Shown here piece by piece: positions 1-9,024 of a DNA stretch of 64,000 bases. The stretch is taken from assembly GCA_035764005.1 (NCBI GenBank), contig DASTZZ010000052.1:1-64000 (forward strand), in the 5' to 3' direction. The DNA comes from Terriglobales bacterium (GTDB lineage Bacteria > Acidobacteriota > Terriglobia > Terriglobales > Acidobacteriaceae). Position 1 is the stretch's first letter; each line of letters begins with the position of its first letter. The notes beneath the pieces were generated by a model, which worked only from the letters and a program-made list of their open reading frames with translations, was not told the origin of the DNA and searched no databases. Position numbers and translations under genes: made by a program.

Positions 1-106
1 AGACGTCTTAGTATAGCTCTGGTTAGGGAGTTTAAGGACGAAAGTTCTGGAAGTAACCGGTTAGCAAGTTGTGGATTGGGTTTGGGAGATGGTATCGAAG
101 AAGAAT

Positions 107-140
107 CCGAGTCAGAGGCGTCTTTTTCTCTCTGACTCGG
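107..140 (-). terminator. Hairpin terminator behind the decayed gene at 163-404
   Basis: A perfect 11-bp stem (CCGAGTCAGAG at 107-117 pairing with 130-140) with a 12-base loop. Read on the minus strand it lies 22 bases after the stop at 163 and is followed by a T-rich stretch, so it fits an intrinsic terminator of that gene. Confidence 0.6.
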
Positions 141-162
141 AACAGGTGGGTATGGCATCAGT

Positions 163-404
163 TCAGGCAGCGGCTTCGGGCAAGAACTCTTCGATGGTCT
201 TGTATCCGCCGTTGTTCTGACCGGCTTTCACCGAGCAGGGAGATGGAGTTCCATTCCGGCTTCGATCTCGCCCCCCCCCGGGATGTCGTAACCGCTGGCT
301 TCCAGACGCTCCGCCAATTCTCCCGTGCGGCCGAACACGCGCACCGTCTCGCCGTTCACGTCCACCTTCAAGAGCAATGACTCGCCCGACGAGCCTTCAT
401 ACGA
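163..404 (-). pseudogene. Remnant of a small gene, possibly phage-derived
   Basis: On the minus strand two reading frames join into one plausible protein. The first, from 404 to 228, reads like a genuine globular protein (for example DVNGETVRVFGRTGELAERL) and stops at 228; the next frame continues without a break to a stop at 163 with KAGQNNGGYKTIEEFLP near the end. A run of nine C bases at 267-275 on the plus strand is a natural place for slippage, although the frame change seems to lie nearer 228-232. No convincing start codon exists, since a stop lies at 405-407. The end loosely resembles short phage replication-accessory proteins (DUF669-like), but I cannot confirm this. Called a remnant because the 5' part is missing and the frame is broken. 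Confidence 0.4.
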
Positions 405-524
405 TCATCTTGGAAATGACCTCAACCTTCTATTTTTTTGTCGAGACTAGGTACGGCTAGACCATTTTCAGGCTTGCTGCGTTCGAAAGCCAAAACGCAA
501 GATGTTTCGACTCCCGTCTCTGCA

Positions 525-610
525 CCCCAAGAACGAAAACCGCGTTCTTGGGGACCCGCATCTCCCGCGCCCGCCCCACCGAGCGCAACTGCAGCGCTCG
601 GCGGGTCCCC
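525..610. repeat. Cluster of intergenic hairpins
   Basis: Three perfect inverted repeats lie close together: CCCCAAGAACG (525-535) with 543-553; GGGGACCCGC (550-559) with 601-610; and CCGAGCGC (579-586) with 594-601. The rest of 405-779 holds no credible gene. The arrangement resembles REP-type intergenic palindromes rather than a single terminator. Confidence 0.55.
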
Positions 611-779
611 GGAAACGCGCGGGACCCTCCTCCGCTCAACATGACAGATTCTGATTGTTGTACACAGTAACTCTGAAACAGCCATAGTCAGAGTTTTCCA
701 CAACGAGCGACGGATCAAGTATTGACTCTGATAGCCAAGACGTGGTCGGATTTCGTTAGCGAACAAAAGGAGAATCAGT

Positions 780-1166
780 GTGTCTGGCGAAACTCATAGC
801 AATGAGCTGAAGCAGCTTGCGGTGCTGAACGCGCCACGGTGTCAATTCACCAGGGATGATGGCGGTGGCTGTGGCTCTCCAGCCCTGAAAGGTCGGCCTT
901 TTTGCTACTTCCATGGCCGGACGCCTGACGGACGCAAGCGCAAGAGCTCTGAAACAGCCAAGCCGACGTCTTATCAGGTGCCGCTTCTAAGCGACGAAGA
1001 CGCGATCCGTGTGGCGGCCATGAATGTCTGCCGCGATCTCGCCGACAAAACGTTGGACAGCAAACGTGCTGGCACGCTGCTTTACGGCCTGCAGATCGCT
1101 TCAACCGCGCTGCGGCGAAGTCGCTCTGCAGAGGCAAACAGAAGTGGGAATCGCAATATGTATTGA
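780..1166 (+). CDS. Small Cys/His-rich (zinc-finger-like) protein of unknown function
   Basis: 128 residues, GTG start preceded by AAAGGAG (766-772) at good spacing, which fixes the start. Residues about 21-45 contain C-x8-C (or C-x9) followed by GRPFCYFHGR, giving a C..C..C..H set that could bind one zinc ion. A basic stretch (GRKRKS) follows, then a helical region (residues 70-115) with no membrane segment. The segment CGSPALKGRPFCYFHG is a pattern I associate with small hypothetical proteins of Acidobacteriota, but no function is known to me. It stands alone, downstream of a palindrome-rich gap and upstream of a G-rich gap. Function not assigned; nucleic-acid binding is only a guess from the basic, finger-like N-terminus. 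Confidence 0.7.
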   Translation: MSGETHSNELKQLAVLNAPRCQFTRDDGGGCGSPALKGRPFCYFHGRTPDGRKRKSSETAKPTSYQVPLLSDEDAIRVAAMNVCRDLADKTLDSKRAGTLLYGLQIASTALRRSRSAEANRSGNRNMY

Positions 1167-1270
1167 TCGCAGAGAAGCGATCACAAGATATTGTCGCTCA
1201 AAATGGCAATGATCCCCGGCGCTTGAAGGCTAAGTGCATTAGATGGAACGCGTTTGTTCAACGAACGGCA

Positions 1271-1296
1271 GGGAGGGGAGGGGGGAGGGGAGGTGG
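1271..1296 (+). other. G-run cluster with G-quadruplex potential
   Basis: Five closely spaced runs of three or more G on the plus strand separated by single A bases, in the 310-base gap between the genes at 780-1166 and 1476-2561. The rest of the gap shows no gene. The spacing satisfies the usual G-quadruplex rule; any role in the expression of the downstream glycosyltransferase is inference. Confidence 0.5.
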
Positions 1297-1475
1297 ATTG
1301 GGTGATGCGGACATTAACTGACTGGGCCGCTTCTCTCAGTTGCTGAACCAATGATCTGCCCGCTCCTGGTGCGCCAACGTGGGCCAGAGGCACCGGCATC
1401 TTACTAGTTTGCATTGCTCGATCCCGGCAAGAGACCTCCACAACTCTCGCGTTTACCAACACTTAAAGGAGAAGA

Positions 1476-2561
1476 ATGAGAATTGCCCTGATCGCCCCGC
1501 CTTTCATTCCGGTTCCCCCTCGTCGATACGGCGGAACAGAGCTGTTCATCGGACATTTGGCCGAGGGCCTGAAGCAGAATGGAATTGATGTAGTCGTGTA
1601 CGCCAATGGAGACTCCACTGTCGATGTGGAAGTGAGATCGCTGTATCCCGAATCAGAGTGGCCGCTCAAAGGCGAAATTTTCGGGAGCTTGAAAGACGTA
1701 AATCACACAACCTGGGCAATGGCAGACGCAGCTCGCGATTGCGACATCATTCATCTGAACAACGCTCCTGGACTCGCGAGCACGCGGTTCGTCGATCAGC
1801 CGGTCGTCTACACAGTGCATCATCCGCACGAGCAGGCGTTGAGCGACTTCTACTCCTATTTCCCTCAAGTGCACTACGTGGCAATCAGCGAGTTTCAGTG
1901 CTCGCTTGAGGCCATGCCGCACTGCAGATCAATTCACCACGGGATCCATCTCTCCGACTACCGGCTGCAGCCCAAAAAGCAGCCATATTTGAGCTTCATC
2001 GGAAGGCTCGCGCCGGTTAAGGGTCCGCATCTCGCGATTGAGGTAGCAAAGAAGACTGGCATTCCGCTGAAGCTTGCGGGGGAGATTCAGCCCATGTACG
2101 AGAGCTACTTCGAGTCGGAGATTAAGCCGCAGATCGACGGCCGCTTCATCGAATACATCGGCGAGGCCGATCTCGCGGCGAAGAATGAGCTGCTGGGAAA
2201 CTCTCTGGCAATGCTCTTCCCCATTCAGTGGAACGAGCCCTTCGGCCTGGTGATGATCGAGGCCATGGCTTGCGGGACGCCGGTCATCGCTCTAAAACGT
2301 GGATCCGTTCCCGAAGTGGTACGTGACGGAGTATCAGGTTTTGTGTGCGAATCTGTTGAGCAGATGGTGGACTGCGTTCGCGATTTATCGATTCCACCGC
2401 TCCTCATTCACGAATATGCGCGCGATAATTTCTCTGTTGAGGTGATGACGAGAAAGTACCTGGAACTTTACGAATCGATCTGTACGGTAGAAGCGCCCAT
2501 TGAGCTTACTTCCGCGGACGCTCTCTCGATCCTCACTGAACCGGGAGCCGCCGCCGCATGA
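1476..2561 (+). CDS. Family 4 glycosyltransferase (GT-B fold)
   Basis: 361 residues; ATG preceded by AAAGGAG (1465-1471). The N-terminal donor-independent half begins with a typical Rossmann strand and the glycine motif RYGGTE (residues 17-22). The C-terminal half carries FIGRLAPVKGPHLAIEVAKK and the retaining GT4 signature E-x7-E (E254 and E262, in EPFGLVMIEAMACGTPVI), which binds the nucleotide-sugar donor. Cytoplasmic, no signal peptide. Its stop codon overlaps the start of the next gene (ATGA at 2558-2561), so it is translationally coupled to the amylo-alpha-1,6-glucosidase. That coupling suggests a role in storage or stress glucan or glucoside metabolism, but the acceptor cannot be read from sequence. 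Confidence 0.9.
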   Translation: MRIALIAPPFIPVPPRRYGGTELFIGHLAEGLKQNGIDVVVYANGDSTVDVEVRSLYPESEWPLKGEIFGSLKDVNHTTWAMADAARDCDIIHLNNAPGLASTRFVDQPVVYTVHHPHEQALSDFYSYFPQVHYVAISEFQCSLEAMPHCRSIHHGIHLSDYRLQPKKQPYLSFIGRLAPVKGPHLAIEVAKKTGIPLKLAGEIQPMYESYFESEIKPQIDGRFIEYIGEADLAAKNELLGNSLAMLFPIQWNEPFGLVMIEAMACGTPVIALKRGSVPEVVRDGVSGFVCESVEQMVDCVRDLSIPPLLIHEYARDNFSVEVMTRKYLELYESICTVEAPIELTSADALSILTEPGAAAA

Positions 2562-4771
2562 GCACGCTAGTGCAGATACCTCCTGATGAACTCCAGGAGG
2601 TCGGATGTCCGTATCCCGAGCCACAGCTCGGGTTTCTTGTTCACGAACCGAGAAAGGTCAACAACCTTACTCTCATCGATGGCAAGACTTTTCTCTCAAC
2701 CACGGTTTCGGGAGACATCACTCCGCCGGGCGCACCCGATGTTGGCTTCTTTCACGATGACACACGTTTTTTGAGCAAGATGGAGTTGAAGGTCGGCGGG
2801 AATCGCACGGTGGTGCTGTCCTCCAGTGAGGAGAAGACCTTCGCGTCGAAGATCGAGCTGACAACTGGATCGCTTTCGCAGATCAACTCATTCGATCTGC
2901 CCGAGAACACGATCCACATTCGCCGGCAGCAACTGCTGGCGTCGCAGTTGCTGTATGACTCGATCACGTTCTCAAACTTCAACCAATCGGATGCCGAGCT
3001 TCTGGTCGAGATCGCCTTCGAGTCTGATTTTGTCGATGTGTTCCAAGTGCGCGGATGCGCTCGCCACAAATGCGGACAGTACTATAAGCCGATCATTCGC
3101 GATAACAGTTTGGTCTTTTTCTATCGTGGGCTCGATGAGGTGGCTCGCGAGACCGTGGTTCGCTTCCAAACGCCTCCCGATGAAATCGAGAAGAACATCG
3201 CGCGCTGGAAACTCAAAGTTCCGGCCTCACAATTTCGCGAACTCCTGAACACCGTGAGCTGTCGCGTTGGAGACGAGAGCGCACGTCCGACCGGCAAAAC
3301 CGTAGTCCAGGGATTTCGCGACCGCCGCGAGGCGTTTCACCGTTGGGAGCAGGAGTCGACCAGCTTCGAAAGCAGCAATGACATCTTCGATCAGGCGCTG
3401 CGTACTTGCATCGCCGATTTTCACGCGCTGCAAATCCCAAATGGGGACCAGCACATCGTTGCTGCCGGAATTCCCTGGTTCGCGACCATGTTCGGCCGCG
3501 ATTCTCTGATTGCAGCATATCAAGCTCTGCTGCTCAATCCTCGTTTGGCTGCTGAGACTTTACGAGTACTGGCCCGCTATCAAGGCAAACAGTTCAACGA
3601 CTGGCTTGACGAAGAGCCGGGGAAGATGCCCCACGAGTACCGCACCGGTGAGATGACGCGTGCCGGCGAAATGCCTTTTGGACCGTATTACGGCTCCGTC
3701 GATGCCACGCCTCTATTTCTCATCCTGCTAAGCGAGACTTTCAACTGGACTGGCGACGAGAAGCTCGTGATGGATCTGCTCCCGGCTGCCCGCGCCGCGC
3801 TGGATTGGATCGAGAACTACGGCGATCTCGATGGCGATGGTTTTGTCGAATACAAGCGGCGATCGCCGAAAGGTCTGACCAATCAAGGTTGGAAGGATTC
3901 CTGGGATGCCAACATGCATCGCGACGGCAGTGTCGCGGCTCCTCCGATTGCGCTCGTCGAGGTGCAAGGCTATTGCTATGAAGCGCAGTATCGGATGTCG
4001 CAACTGCTGCGCGTCTTTGGCGACACGGAACGCGCCGACCGCCTGCGAAAATCTTCGGCAGAGCTTGCAAAAAAAATCGAGAAAAGTTTCTGGGTGAGTA
4101 GCGAGAACTTCTACGCCATGGGGCTCGACGCGCACAAGCGTCCTCTGGAAGTGATTTCGTCGAATGCCGGACACCTGCTGTTCACGCGTGCAATCTCGCG
4201 GGATCGCGCACGCCTCGTCGTCCAGCGATTTATGCGTGACGATATGGAATCTGGCTGGGGATGGCGAACACTGGCTGCTTCGGAGCGAGTGTTCAACCCG
4301 CTAAGCTATCATCGTGGTTCCGTATGGCCGCACGACAACTCACTCGTTGCGCACGGAATGGCGCTGTATGGATTTCGCGCCGAAGTGAAGAAAATTTTTA
4401 CCTCGCTCTATCAGGCTGCTCTTAACTTCCGCGACTATCGTTTGCCCGAACTCTTTTGTGGTGTTCAGCGCAACGAGTACGACGAACCCGTACATTATCC
4501 GGTTTCCTGTTCGCCGCAAGCGTGGGCTTCGGGCGCGTTTTTCCTGCTGCTCACTTCATTGCTCGGAATACGACCCTCAGCCGCTCGCAAGGAACTGAAC
4601 ATCGTGAACCCAACCTTGCCTGACTGGCTCGAGTTTCTGCATCTTCGCAACCTGCGCATCGGAAACAGCCGCGTTTCGCTCGATTTCACGCGACAAGGCG
4701 AACGGTCATTCTGCAACGTTGTAGATGTTTCAGGCGAGAAGCTGCTGATTAATGTCGCGTTCCGAAAGTGA
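2558..4771 (+). CDS. Amylo-alpha-1,6-glucosidase / glycogen-debranching-type hydrolase
   Basis: 737 residues, overlapping the upstream glycosyltransferase by four bases. Residues about 30-230 form the all-beta N-terminal domain typical of bacterial and archaeal debranching-type enzymes (GDE_N_bis); residues about 260-650 are the (alpha/alpha)6 barrel, with recognisable family segments GIPWFATMFGRDSL (about 303-316), GWKDSWDA (about 443-450) and GSVWPHDNS (about 586-594). Acidic residues in these segments are the likely catalytic ones. No signal peptide, so it should act in the cytoplasm. The family is commonly annotated as amylo-alpha-1,6-glucosidase, but related proteins act on other alpha-glucosides; the substrate here is inferred, with the coupled GT4 gene as the main context. 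Confidence 0.85.
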   Translation: MSTLVQIPPDELQEVGCPYPEPQLGFLVHEPRKVNNLTLIDGKTFLSTTVSGDITPPGAPDVGFFHDDTRFLSKMELKVGGNRTVVLSSSEEKTFASKIELTTGSLSQINSFDLPENTIHIRRQQLLASQLLYDSITFSNFNQSDAELLVEIAFESDFVDVFQVRGCARHKCGQYYKPIIRDNSLVFFYRGLDEVARETVVRFQTPPDEIEKNIARWKLKVPASQFRELLNTVSCRVGDESARPTGKTVVQGFRDRREAFHRWEQESTSFESSNDIFDQALRTCIADFHALQIPNGDQHIVAAGIPWFATMFGRDSLIAAYQALLLNPRLAAETLRVLARYQGKQFNDWLDEEPGKMPHEYRTGEMTRAGEMPFGPYYGSVDATPLFLILLSETFNWTGDEKLVMDLLPAARAALDWIENYGDLDGDGFVEYKRRSPKGLTNQGWKDSWDANMHRDGSVAAPPIALVEVQGYCYEAQYRMSQLLRVFGDTERADRLRKSSAELAKKIEKSFWVSSENFYAMGLDAHKRPLEVISSNAGHLLFTRAISRDRARLVVQRFMRDDMESGWGWRTLAASERVFNPLSYHRGSVWPHDNSLVAHGMALYGFRAEVKKIFTSLYQAALNFRDYRLPELFCGVQRNEYDEPVHYPVSCSPQAWASGAFFLLLTSLLGIRPSAARKELNIVNPTLPDWLEFLHLRNLRIGNSRVSLDFTRQGERSFCNVVDVSGEKLLINVAFRK

Positions 4772-4803
4772 ACGGATCCGCCGAATTCCTATGGCTCACA
4801 CGC

Positions 4804-4869
4804 TGGACTTTATGGACCGAGTGGACATCATGGACAGTCCACGTTGTCCACATCGTCCACTTCGTCCAC
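4804..4869. repeat. Periodic-core palindrome, locus A (TGGAC/GTCCA, 9-base period)
   Basis: TGGAC occurs at 4804, 4813, 4822 and 4831, exactly 9 bases apart; the complement GTCCA follows at 4837, 4846, 4855 and 4864, again 9 apart, mirrored about base 4836. The four-base spacers between cores are mostly not complementary, so only the cores are conserved. It is the main structure in the 256-base gap between the genes ending at 4771 and starting at 5028. Confidence 0.8.
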
Positions 4870-5027
4870 AAAGAGTGGTTCGCACTCGCAGCTTTCGGAA
4901 GTAATCATTGCGGCACAGGCTTCATTGCGCTGCACTCGCCCGTGTGATAACTTCCGGCCAACTGCATTCGCATGGAACTTCAGGACCGCGATTCACGTTA
5001 ATCGTGGTGTAAGCCGGAGGCAAACGC

Positions 5028-5573
5028 ATGATCATCGCGATCATTGTGATCGCCGTTATCGTTTTCTTGCTCATTGTTCTGTACAACGGGCTGGCCGGAC
5101 TGCGTGTCCGCGCCGATTCTGCCTGGAGCGATATCGATGTGCAGCTCAAGCGCCGTCATGATCTGATTCCCAATCTGGTCGAGACCGTCAAAGGCTACGC
5201 CGCGCACGAAAAAGGTACGTTTGAGAACATCGCCCGCTACCGATCGGCAGCAATGTCAGCCACAACGGTCGATGAGAAGGCACAGGCAGAAGGACAGCTC
5301 ACGCAGGCCCTTCGCGGTCTGCTCGCAGTAGCGGAAAATTACCCGCAGCTTCGGGCTTCGGAACAGTTCACGTCGCTGCAAAACCAGCTGGCGCAAACCG
5401 AAGACGCGATCCAGAATTCGCGCCGCTACTACAACGCCGTGGTGCGCGACCTCAACACCAAGATCGTAACGTTCCCTAGCAACATCATTGCCGGAATGTT
5501 CAACTTCACGCCACGTCAATTCTTCCAAACCGAGACCGCCGAGGACCGGGCTACGCCGGTGGTCAAGTTCTAG
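5028..5573 (+). CDS. lemA: LemA family membrane protein
   Basis: 181 residues; ATG with GGAGGCAAACGC just upstream as ribosome binding site. One N-terminal membrane segment (residues 2-20), then the long helical LemA domain with the family hallmarks LYNGLAGLRVRADSAWSDIDVQLKRR, DLIPNLVETVKGYAAHE and the C-terminal YYNAVVRDLN..FPSN. Full length for the family. LemA proteins are membrane-anchored helical bundles of uncertain function, very often encoded next to a DUF2207 membrane protein, as here, and the two probably act in one envelope complex. Stop at 5571-5573 is only one base before the proposed start of the DUF2207 gene. Confidence 0.95.
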   Translation: MIIAIIVIAVIVFLLIVLYNGLAGLRVRADSAWSDIDVQLKRRHDLIPNLVETVKGYAAHEKGTFENIARYRSAAMSATTVDEKAQAEGQLTQALRGLLAVAENYPQLRASEQFTSLQNQLAQTEDAIQNSRRYYNAVVRDLNTKIVTFPSNIIAGMFNFTPRQFFQTETAEDRATPVVKF

Positions 5574-5574
5574 C

Positions 5575-7356
5575 GTGAGCGCGGATGAAACAGGTTCCCG
5601 CTTTCATCAATCAGATAAGCGCGTACTGAGAATTGCGCGCTTCCTGACCGTCCTCTTGCTGTTCTGCGGCCTCCCTGCGCATGGACAGCAGCGCAGCTGG
5701 CGTATTTCTGACTTCAGTGCCGATATCGACGTTCACAAGAACGGCTCGGCCGATATTAACGAACGCCTCACCCTTGCTTTCGCTGGAAGCTTCCACGGGA
5801 TTCACAGGTACATTCCCGTCGATTACGTCGGACCGGAAGGCTCGAACTACTCGCTGTTTCTCAAGGTCCAAAAGGTCATCGACGAGGAAGGCAATCCACT
5901 CAAGTACAGCAGCAAAAATCAGGGTGGATATCGCGTCCTGACCATCTACATTCCCGGCGCAACCGATACCAGCAAGCGCATTCACATCATCTATTCGGTT
6001 CGCAATGCCGTGAAGTTCTTCGACGACCACGACGAGTTCTATTGGAACATCACGGGCAATGGATGGCCGGTTCCCATCGACGCGGCGTCGGCATATGTTC
6101 GCTTTCCGGAAGATGCGAACGGCAAATTGCGCGCGCAGGCATTCCAGGGCGTTTACCACTCGAACGATAAGGCTGTCACCGACATTCAGGGCGCGAACGT
6201 GGTCGCCGAAACATCAGATCCGCTAACCGCCAGAGGCGGACTCACCGTCGACGTTTTCATTCCCAAGGGAGTGCTCCAGTCGCCCAGCGAGTTCACGCGG
6301 GCTCTGTGGTTTCTGTTGAGTAATCCCATCATTTTTCTTCCCATTGTTGCGTTCATCGTAATGTTCGCGCTGTGGTGGACCAAGGGCCGCGATCCGAGCT
6401 CCGGGCTTTCCGTTGCGCCGATGTACCAGCCACCGAAAGACATGAGTCCCGCCGAAGTGGGAACTCTAGTCGATGACAGTACCGATCCGCGCGACATCAC
6501 GTCGACTCTTGTCGATCTGGCTGTGCGCGGCTACATCAAGATTCGCGAACAGGAAATCGCGCAGATGATCGTCTTTCACAAGAAGGACTACATCTTTGTG
6601 CAGCTCAAAGGGCCGGACCAGTGGAACGACCTCGCTCCATTCGAGCGCGTGATGATGGAGAACTTATTTCCCGCCGGGCAAACGGAAACACACATCGCCG
6701 ATCTGCGCAATCGTTTCTACGTTGCCATTCAGCCTATTAAGACCGATGTAATGTCGTCCTTAAAAGAAAAAGGCATGTACACGCTCGATCCTGAGAGTGC
6801 GCACGCTTACTGGATTCTCGGTGCTGTGATCACCGCCGCTCCATTTGTGCTCGCGGGATATTTCCTCCATGTTGACTTCACGCAATCCGGGCTATGGATG
6901 TTCGGCGCGATTGCTCTTGCGGTGATCATCATCGTCCTCTTTGCCAGCATCATGACGGCGCGGAGCATGAAAGGCGTGCGCACCCGCGTGGAGATTCTAG
7001 GCTTCCAGGAGTTTATGAACCGGGTCGATGCCGACCGGCTGAAGCGAATGCCGCCTGACACATTCGAGAAGTTCCTGCCCTATGCAATGGCGCTTGGTGT
7101 AGAGCACCGCTGGGCAAAAGCATTTCAGGGGATCGTGCAGAATCCGCCAACTTGGTATGAGGGCACGTACGGGCCGAGCTTCAACACCTGGCTGTTCATG
7201 CACAATTTGAACGCTATGGCGTTAGACACGACCTCAGCATTCGTATCGACCCCACGCGCAAGCTACAGCAACTCTGGCTTCAGCGGCAGTGGCGGTTTCA
7301 GCGGTGGCGGATTCTCAGGAGGAGGTTTCGGCGGAGGTGGTGGCGACGCGTTCTAG
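5575..7356 (+). CDS. DUF2207 membrane protein, LemA partner
   Basis: 593 residues from the GTG at 5575. A longer in-frame opening reaches back into lemA (5488), but the GTG directly behind the lemA stop gives a proper signal peptide (core FLTVLLLFCGLPAHG, cleavage before QQRSW), so I prefer it. An extracytoplasmic beta domain follows (residues about 30-235), then membrane segments near 245-267, 410-432 and 437-460, and a glycine/serine-rich tail ending GGGGGDAF, all typical of DUF2207 proteins. Function unknown; the tight pairing with lemA supports a joint envelope role. Confidence 0.9.
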   Translation: MSADETGSRFHQSDKRVLRIARFLTVLLLFCGLPAHGQQRSWRISDFSADIDVHKNGSADINERLTLAFAGSFHGIHRYIPVDYVGPEGSNYSLFLKVQKVIDEEGNPLKYSSKNQGGYRVLTIYIPGATDTSKRIHIIYSVRNAVKFFDDHDEFYWNITGNGWPVPIDAASAYVRFPEDANGKLRAQAFQGVYHSNDKAVTDIQGANVVAETSDPLTARGGLTVDVFIPKGVLQSPSEFTRALWFLLSNPIIFLPIVAFIVMFALWWTKGRDPSSGLSVAPMYQPPKDMSPAEVGTLVDDSTDPRDITSTLVDLAVRGYIKIREQEIAQMIVFHKKDYIFVQLKGPDQWNDLAPFERVMMENLFPAGQTETHIADLRNRFYVAIQPIKTDVMSSLKEKGMYTLDPESAHAYWILGAVITAAPFVLAGYFLHVDFTQSGLWMFGAIALAVIIIVLFASIMTARSMKGVRTRVEILGFQEFMNRVDADRLKRMPPDTFEKFLPYAMALGVEHRWAKAFQGIVQNPPTWYEGTYGPSFNTWLFMHNLNAMALDTTSAFVSTPRASYSNSGFSGSGGFSGGGFSGGGFGGGGGDAF

Positions 7357-7410
7357 CAGCGAAAAGGGACCGGACTATGAGGAGTTCCTGATTCCTTATC
7401 GCGGTGAAGG

Positions 7411-7612
7411 TGATCATCCTGAGACCTCATTTTTGCCGAAGGACCTTATGGTTGGCGTTGCTCCTGCGGTTGTGTTGGTTTTGGGAAGACAACACCAACG
7501 GCAACCGCAAACGCAGGGTCCTTCGCCGGCGTCGCTTCGCTCCTTGGCTCAGGATGACAAAGGTTGGTAAATAACAGGTTTGTCATGCTGAGGCGAATGC
7601 CGAAGCACCCTG
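7411..7612. repeat. GIY-YIG-type repeat cluster without a nuclease gene
   Basis: One complete gene-less unit and one half unit of the repeat described at 49383-50312. A degenerate left repeat (about 7411-7452, with CATCCTGAG and GCCGAAGGACCTTATGG) is followed by GTTG-rich then CAAC-rich DNA that can pair, and a right repeat at about 7514-7562 (GGTCCTTCGCCGGCG ... CTCAGGATGACAAAGG). After a 16-base A/T-rich linker comes a second left repeat, 7579-7612 (TTTGTCATGCTGAGG ... GCCGAAGCACCC). Any short reading frame here, such as one ending SPASLRSLAQDDK, is simply the repeat being translated. Confidence 0.8.
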
Positions 7613-7663
7613 TGTTTGGTGTTGCTGTTGATTTTTGCGAAGCTTAGCAGCGTAGAAGCTGCC

Positions 7664-8719
7664 TTACTCCATCCTGACCAGTTCGCGAACATCGACATCG
7701 ATCTGTTCCCGATTCGGCATTGCCGAAATCGTCTGCGGCGCGCGCCAATGATCGATGTAGGAGATCTGATGCACGCAGGAGACGGTGCAATGCGGAGCGC
7801 AGCTTTTTTCGGTCAGGAACTCTCGGCGGATATCCTCGACGGTGTACTCGGCGAGCGGCTTGGCCGGGAAGCCGCGCTGTTGCGAGCAGTAGTGAACGAG
7901 TCCGTTCTCGCAAATATAGATGTAACGGGAGCCGGCGCGACAACGCCAAGTGTTCGGCTTCCCATCAGCGATCGCATCCTGAAAGTGATTGAAGCGCGAA
8001 TAGTTCTTCTTCTCGAACGACTTCATCAGTCGATAGACTTCGCGCTCTTCTGGCTGCAGCGGCTTCAGTTGTCCGCTACCGTCATGGATGATGCCAATTG
8101 TCGAAGTGAAACCAAGTTCCAGAGCGCGCGTTCCGACTTTCACTGCGTCATGCGGATTGTGGATACCGCCACCGACGACTGAGTTGATATTGACGTGGAA
8201 GAGCGCATGCTCCGAGAGCAACTGCAGCTTCTTGTCGAGAACCTTCAGGCTCTTCTTCGAAATATCGTCCGGCATCACGTTATCGATCGAGATCTGCAGA
8301 TGATCGAGTCCCGCTTTGTTGAGCCGGTGGATGCGCTCTGCCGTGAGCAGATATCCGTTCGTGATCATGCCCGCGATGATGCCGTGCTTGCGAATGCGCG
8401 CGATGATCAGGTCCAAATCGGGATGAAGCAGCGGTTCGCCGCCGCTGATGGTGACAATCGTTGTACCCAGATCGCCCAGACGGTCGATGCGCTCGTACAT
8501 CGTCTCGACGGGAACAGGCTTCGAGAAGTCGTCGTACTCGTTGCAGTACGCGCAGGAGAGATTGCATCGCCGCATGGGAACGATATGCGCCATGACGGGA
8601 TGATCAGTCGAGGCGAGCGCCTTGCCAATCATCCAAAGCTCGCGCGCGCGCCGCTTAGCGGCCGCAGCATCGCGCTGAAGTCCAGACACCGGCTGCGGGG
8701 GAGTAGGTCTCTCTTGCAT
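7664..8719 (-). CDS. Radical SAM protein with SPASM-like C-terminal cysteines
   Basis: 351 residues. The radical SAM signature C-x3-C-x2-C is C52, C56 and C59 (CNLSCAYC), binding the [4Fe-4S] cluster that cleaves S-adenosylmethionine; SGGEP (residues 92-96) is the SAM-binding strand-2 motif. The C-terminus has two more cysteine groups (CRAGSRYIYICENGLVHYC and CAPHCTVSC), as in SPASM-type auxiliary cluster domains. Such proteins modify peptides or other substrates, but no precursor peptide or partner gene is visible next to it, so the substrate is unknown. It lies downstream of ggt on the same strand but 317 bases away, so an operon is doubtful. Not HpnH-like in its cysteine motif. Confidence 0.85.
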   Translation of the reverse strand: MQERPTPPQPVSGLQRDAAAAKRRARELWMIGKALASTDHPVMAHIVPMRRCNLSCAYCNEYDDFSKPVPVETMYERIDRLGDLGTTIVTISGGEPLLHPDLDLIIARIRKHGIIAGMITNGYLLTAERIHRLNKAGLDHLQISIDNVMPDDISKKSLKVLDKKLQLLSEHALFHVNINSVVGGGIHNPHDAVKVGTRALELGFTSTIGIIHDGSGQLKPLQPEEREVYRLMKSFEKKNYSRFNHFQDAIADGKPNTWRCRAGSRYIYICENGLVHYCSQQRGFPAKPLAEYTVEDIRREFLTEKSCAPHCTVSCVHQISYIDHWRAPQTISAMPNREQIDVDVRELVRME

Positions 8720-9024
8720 TCTATTGGTTCAAGTTCTATTTAAACATAGAGTTACAGAGAGTCCCGTCGAGCGGTAATTTTTTAGAGGTGAACGGTAAGG
8801 AACCTGCAGCGATTTGAGGTGGACGCCTTAGACCGCCACCGGGTTCAGCAGCCAGCAACTCACGCGAGAGCCAGCCCGCCTTGCTTTTCTCACGAACCAC
8901 AACCGAGGTTTGAACACCAATGACACAGCCGTCCCAGAAGATTCTTAGCCGTAGTGCCCAATCCGCACTCGAACGCGCCAGAGACGCGAATTTCTTTGTC
9001 TCCTTGGTGCTCTTCGTCTTTAAT
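8720..9024. other. Intergenic region without a recognisable gene
   Basis: About 300 bases between the radical SAM gene and ggt. Short reading frames exist but have no supporting codon pattern or ribosome binding site. It probably holds the promoter of the radical SAM gene; I see no clear -35/-10 pair. Confidence 0.5.

Noticed and set aside
267-275. Run of nine C bases as proof of a sequencing error in the left-edge remnant
   Set aside because: The frame change needed lies closer to 228-232, and the 5' part is missing in any case, so an error at the run would not restore a complete gene.
69-380. A 103-codon plus-strand frame at the left edge
   Set aside because: Arginine-rich, no ribosome site, and it overlaps a better-looking minus-strand remnant and its terminator.
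7289-7570. A 93-codon frame ending SPASLRSLAQDDKGW
   Set aside because: Its start is inside the DUF2207 gene in another frame and its end is the translated dispersed repeat; the same ending appears at 50099.
7664-8719. Radical SAM protein as HpnH of the hopanoid pathway
   Set aside because: The cysteine motif context and SPASM-like C-terminus differ from HpnH, and hpnCDE is more than 20 kb away.
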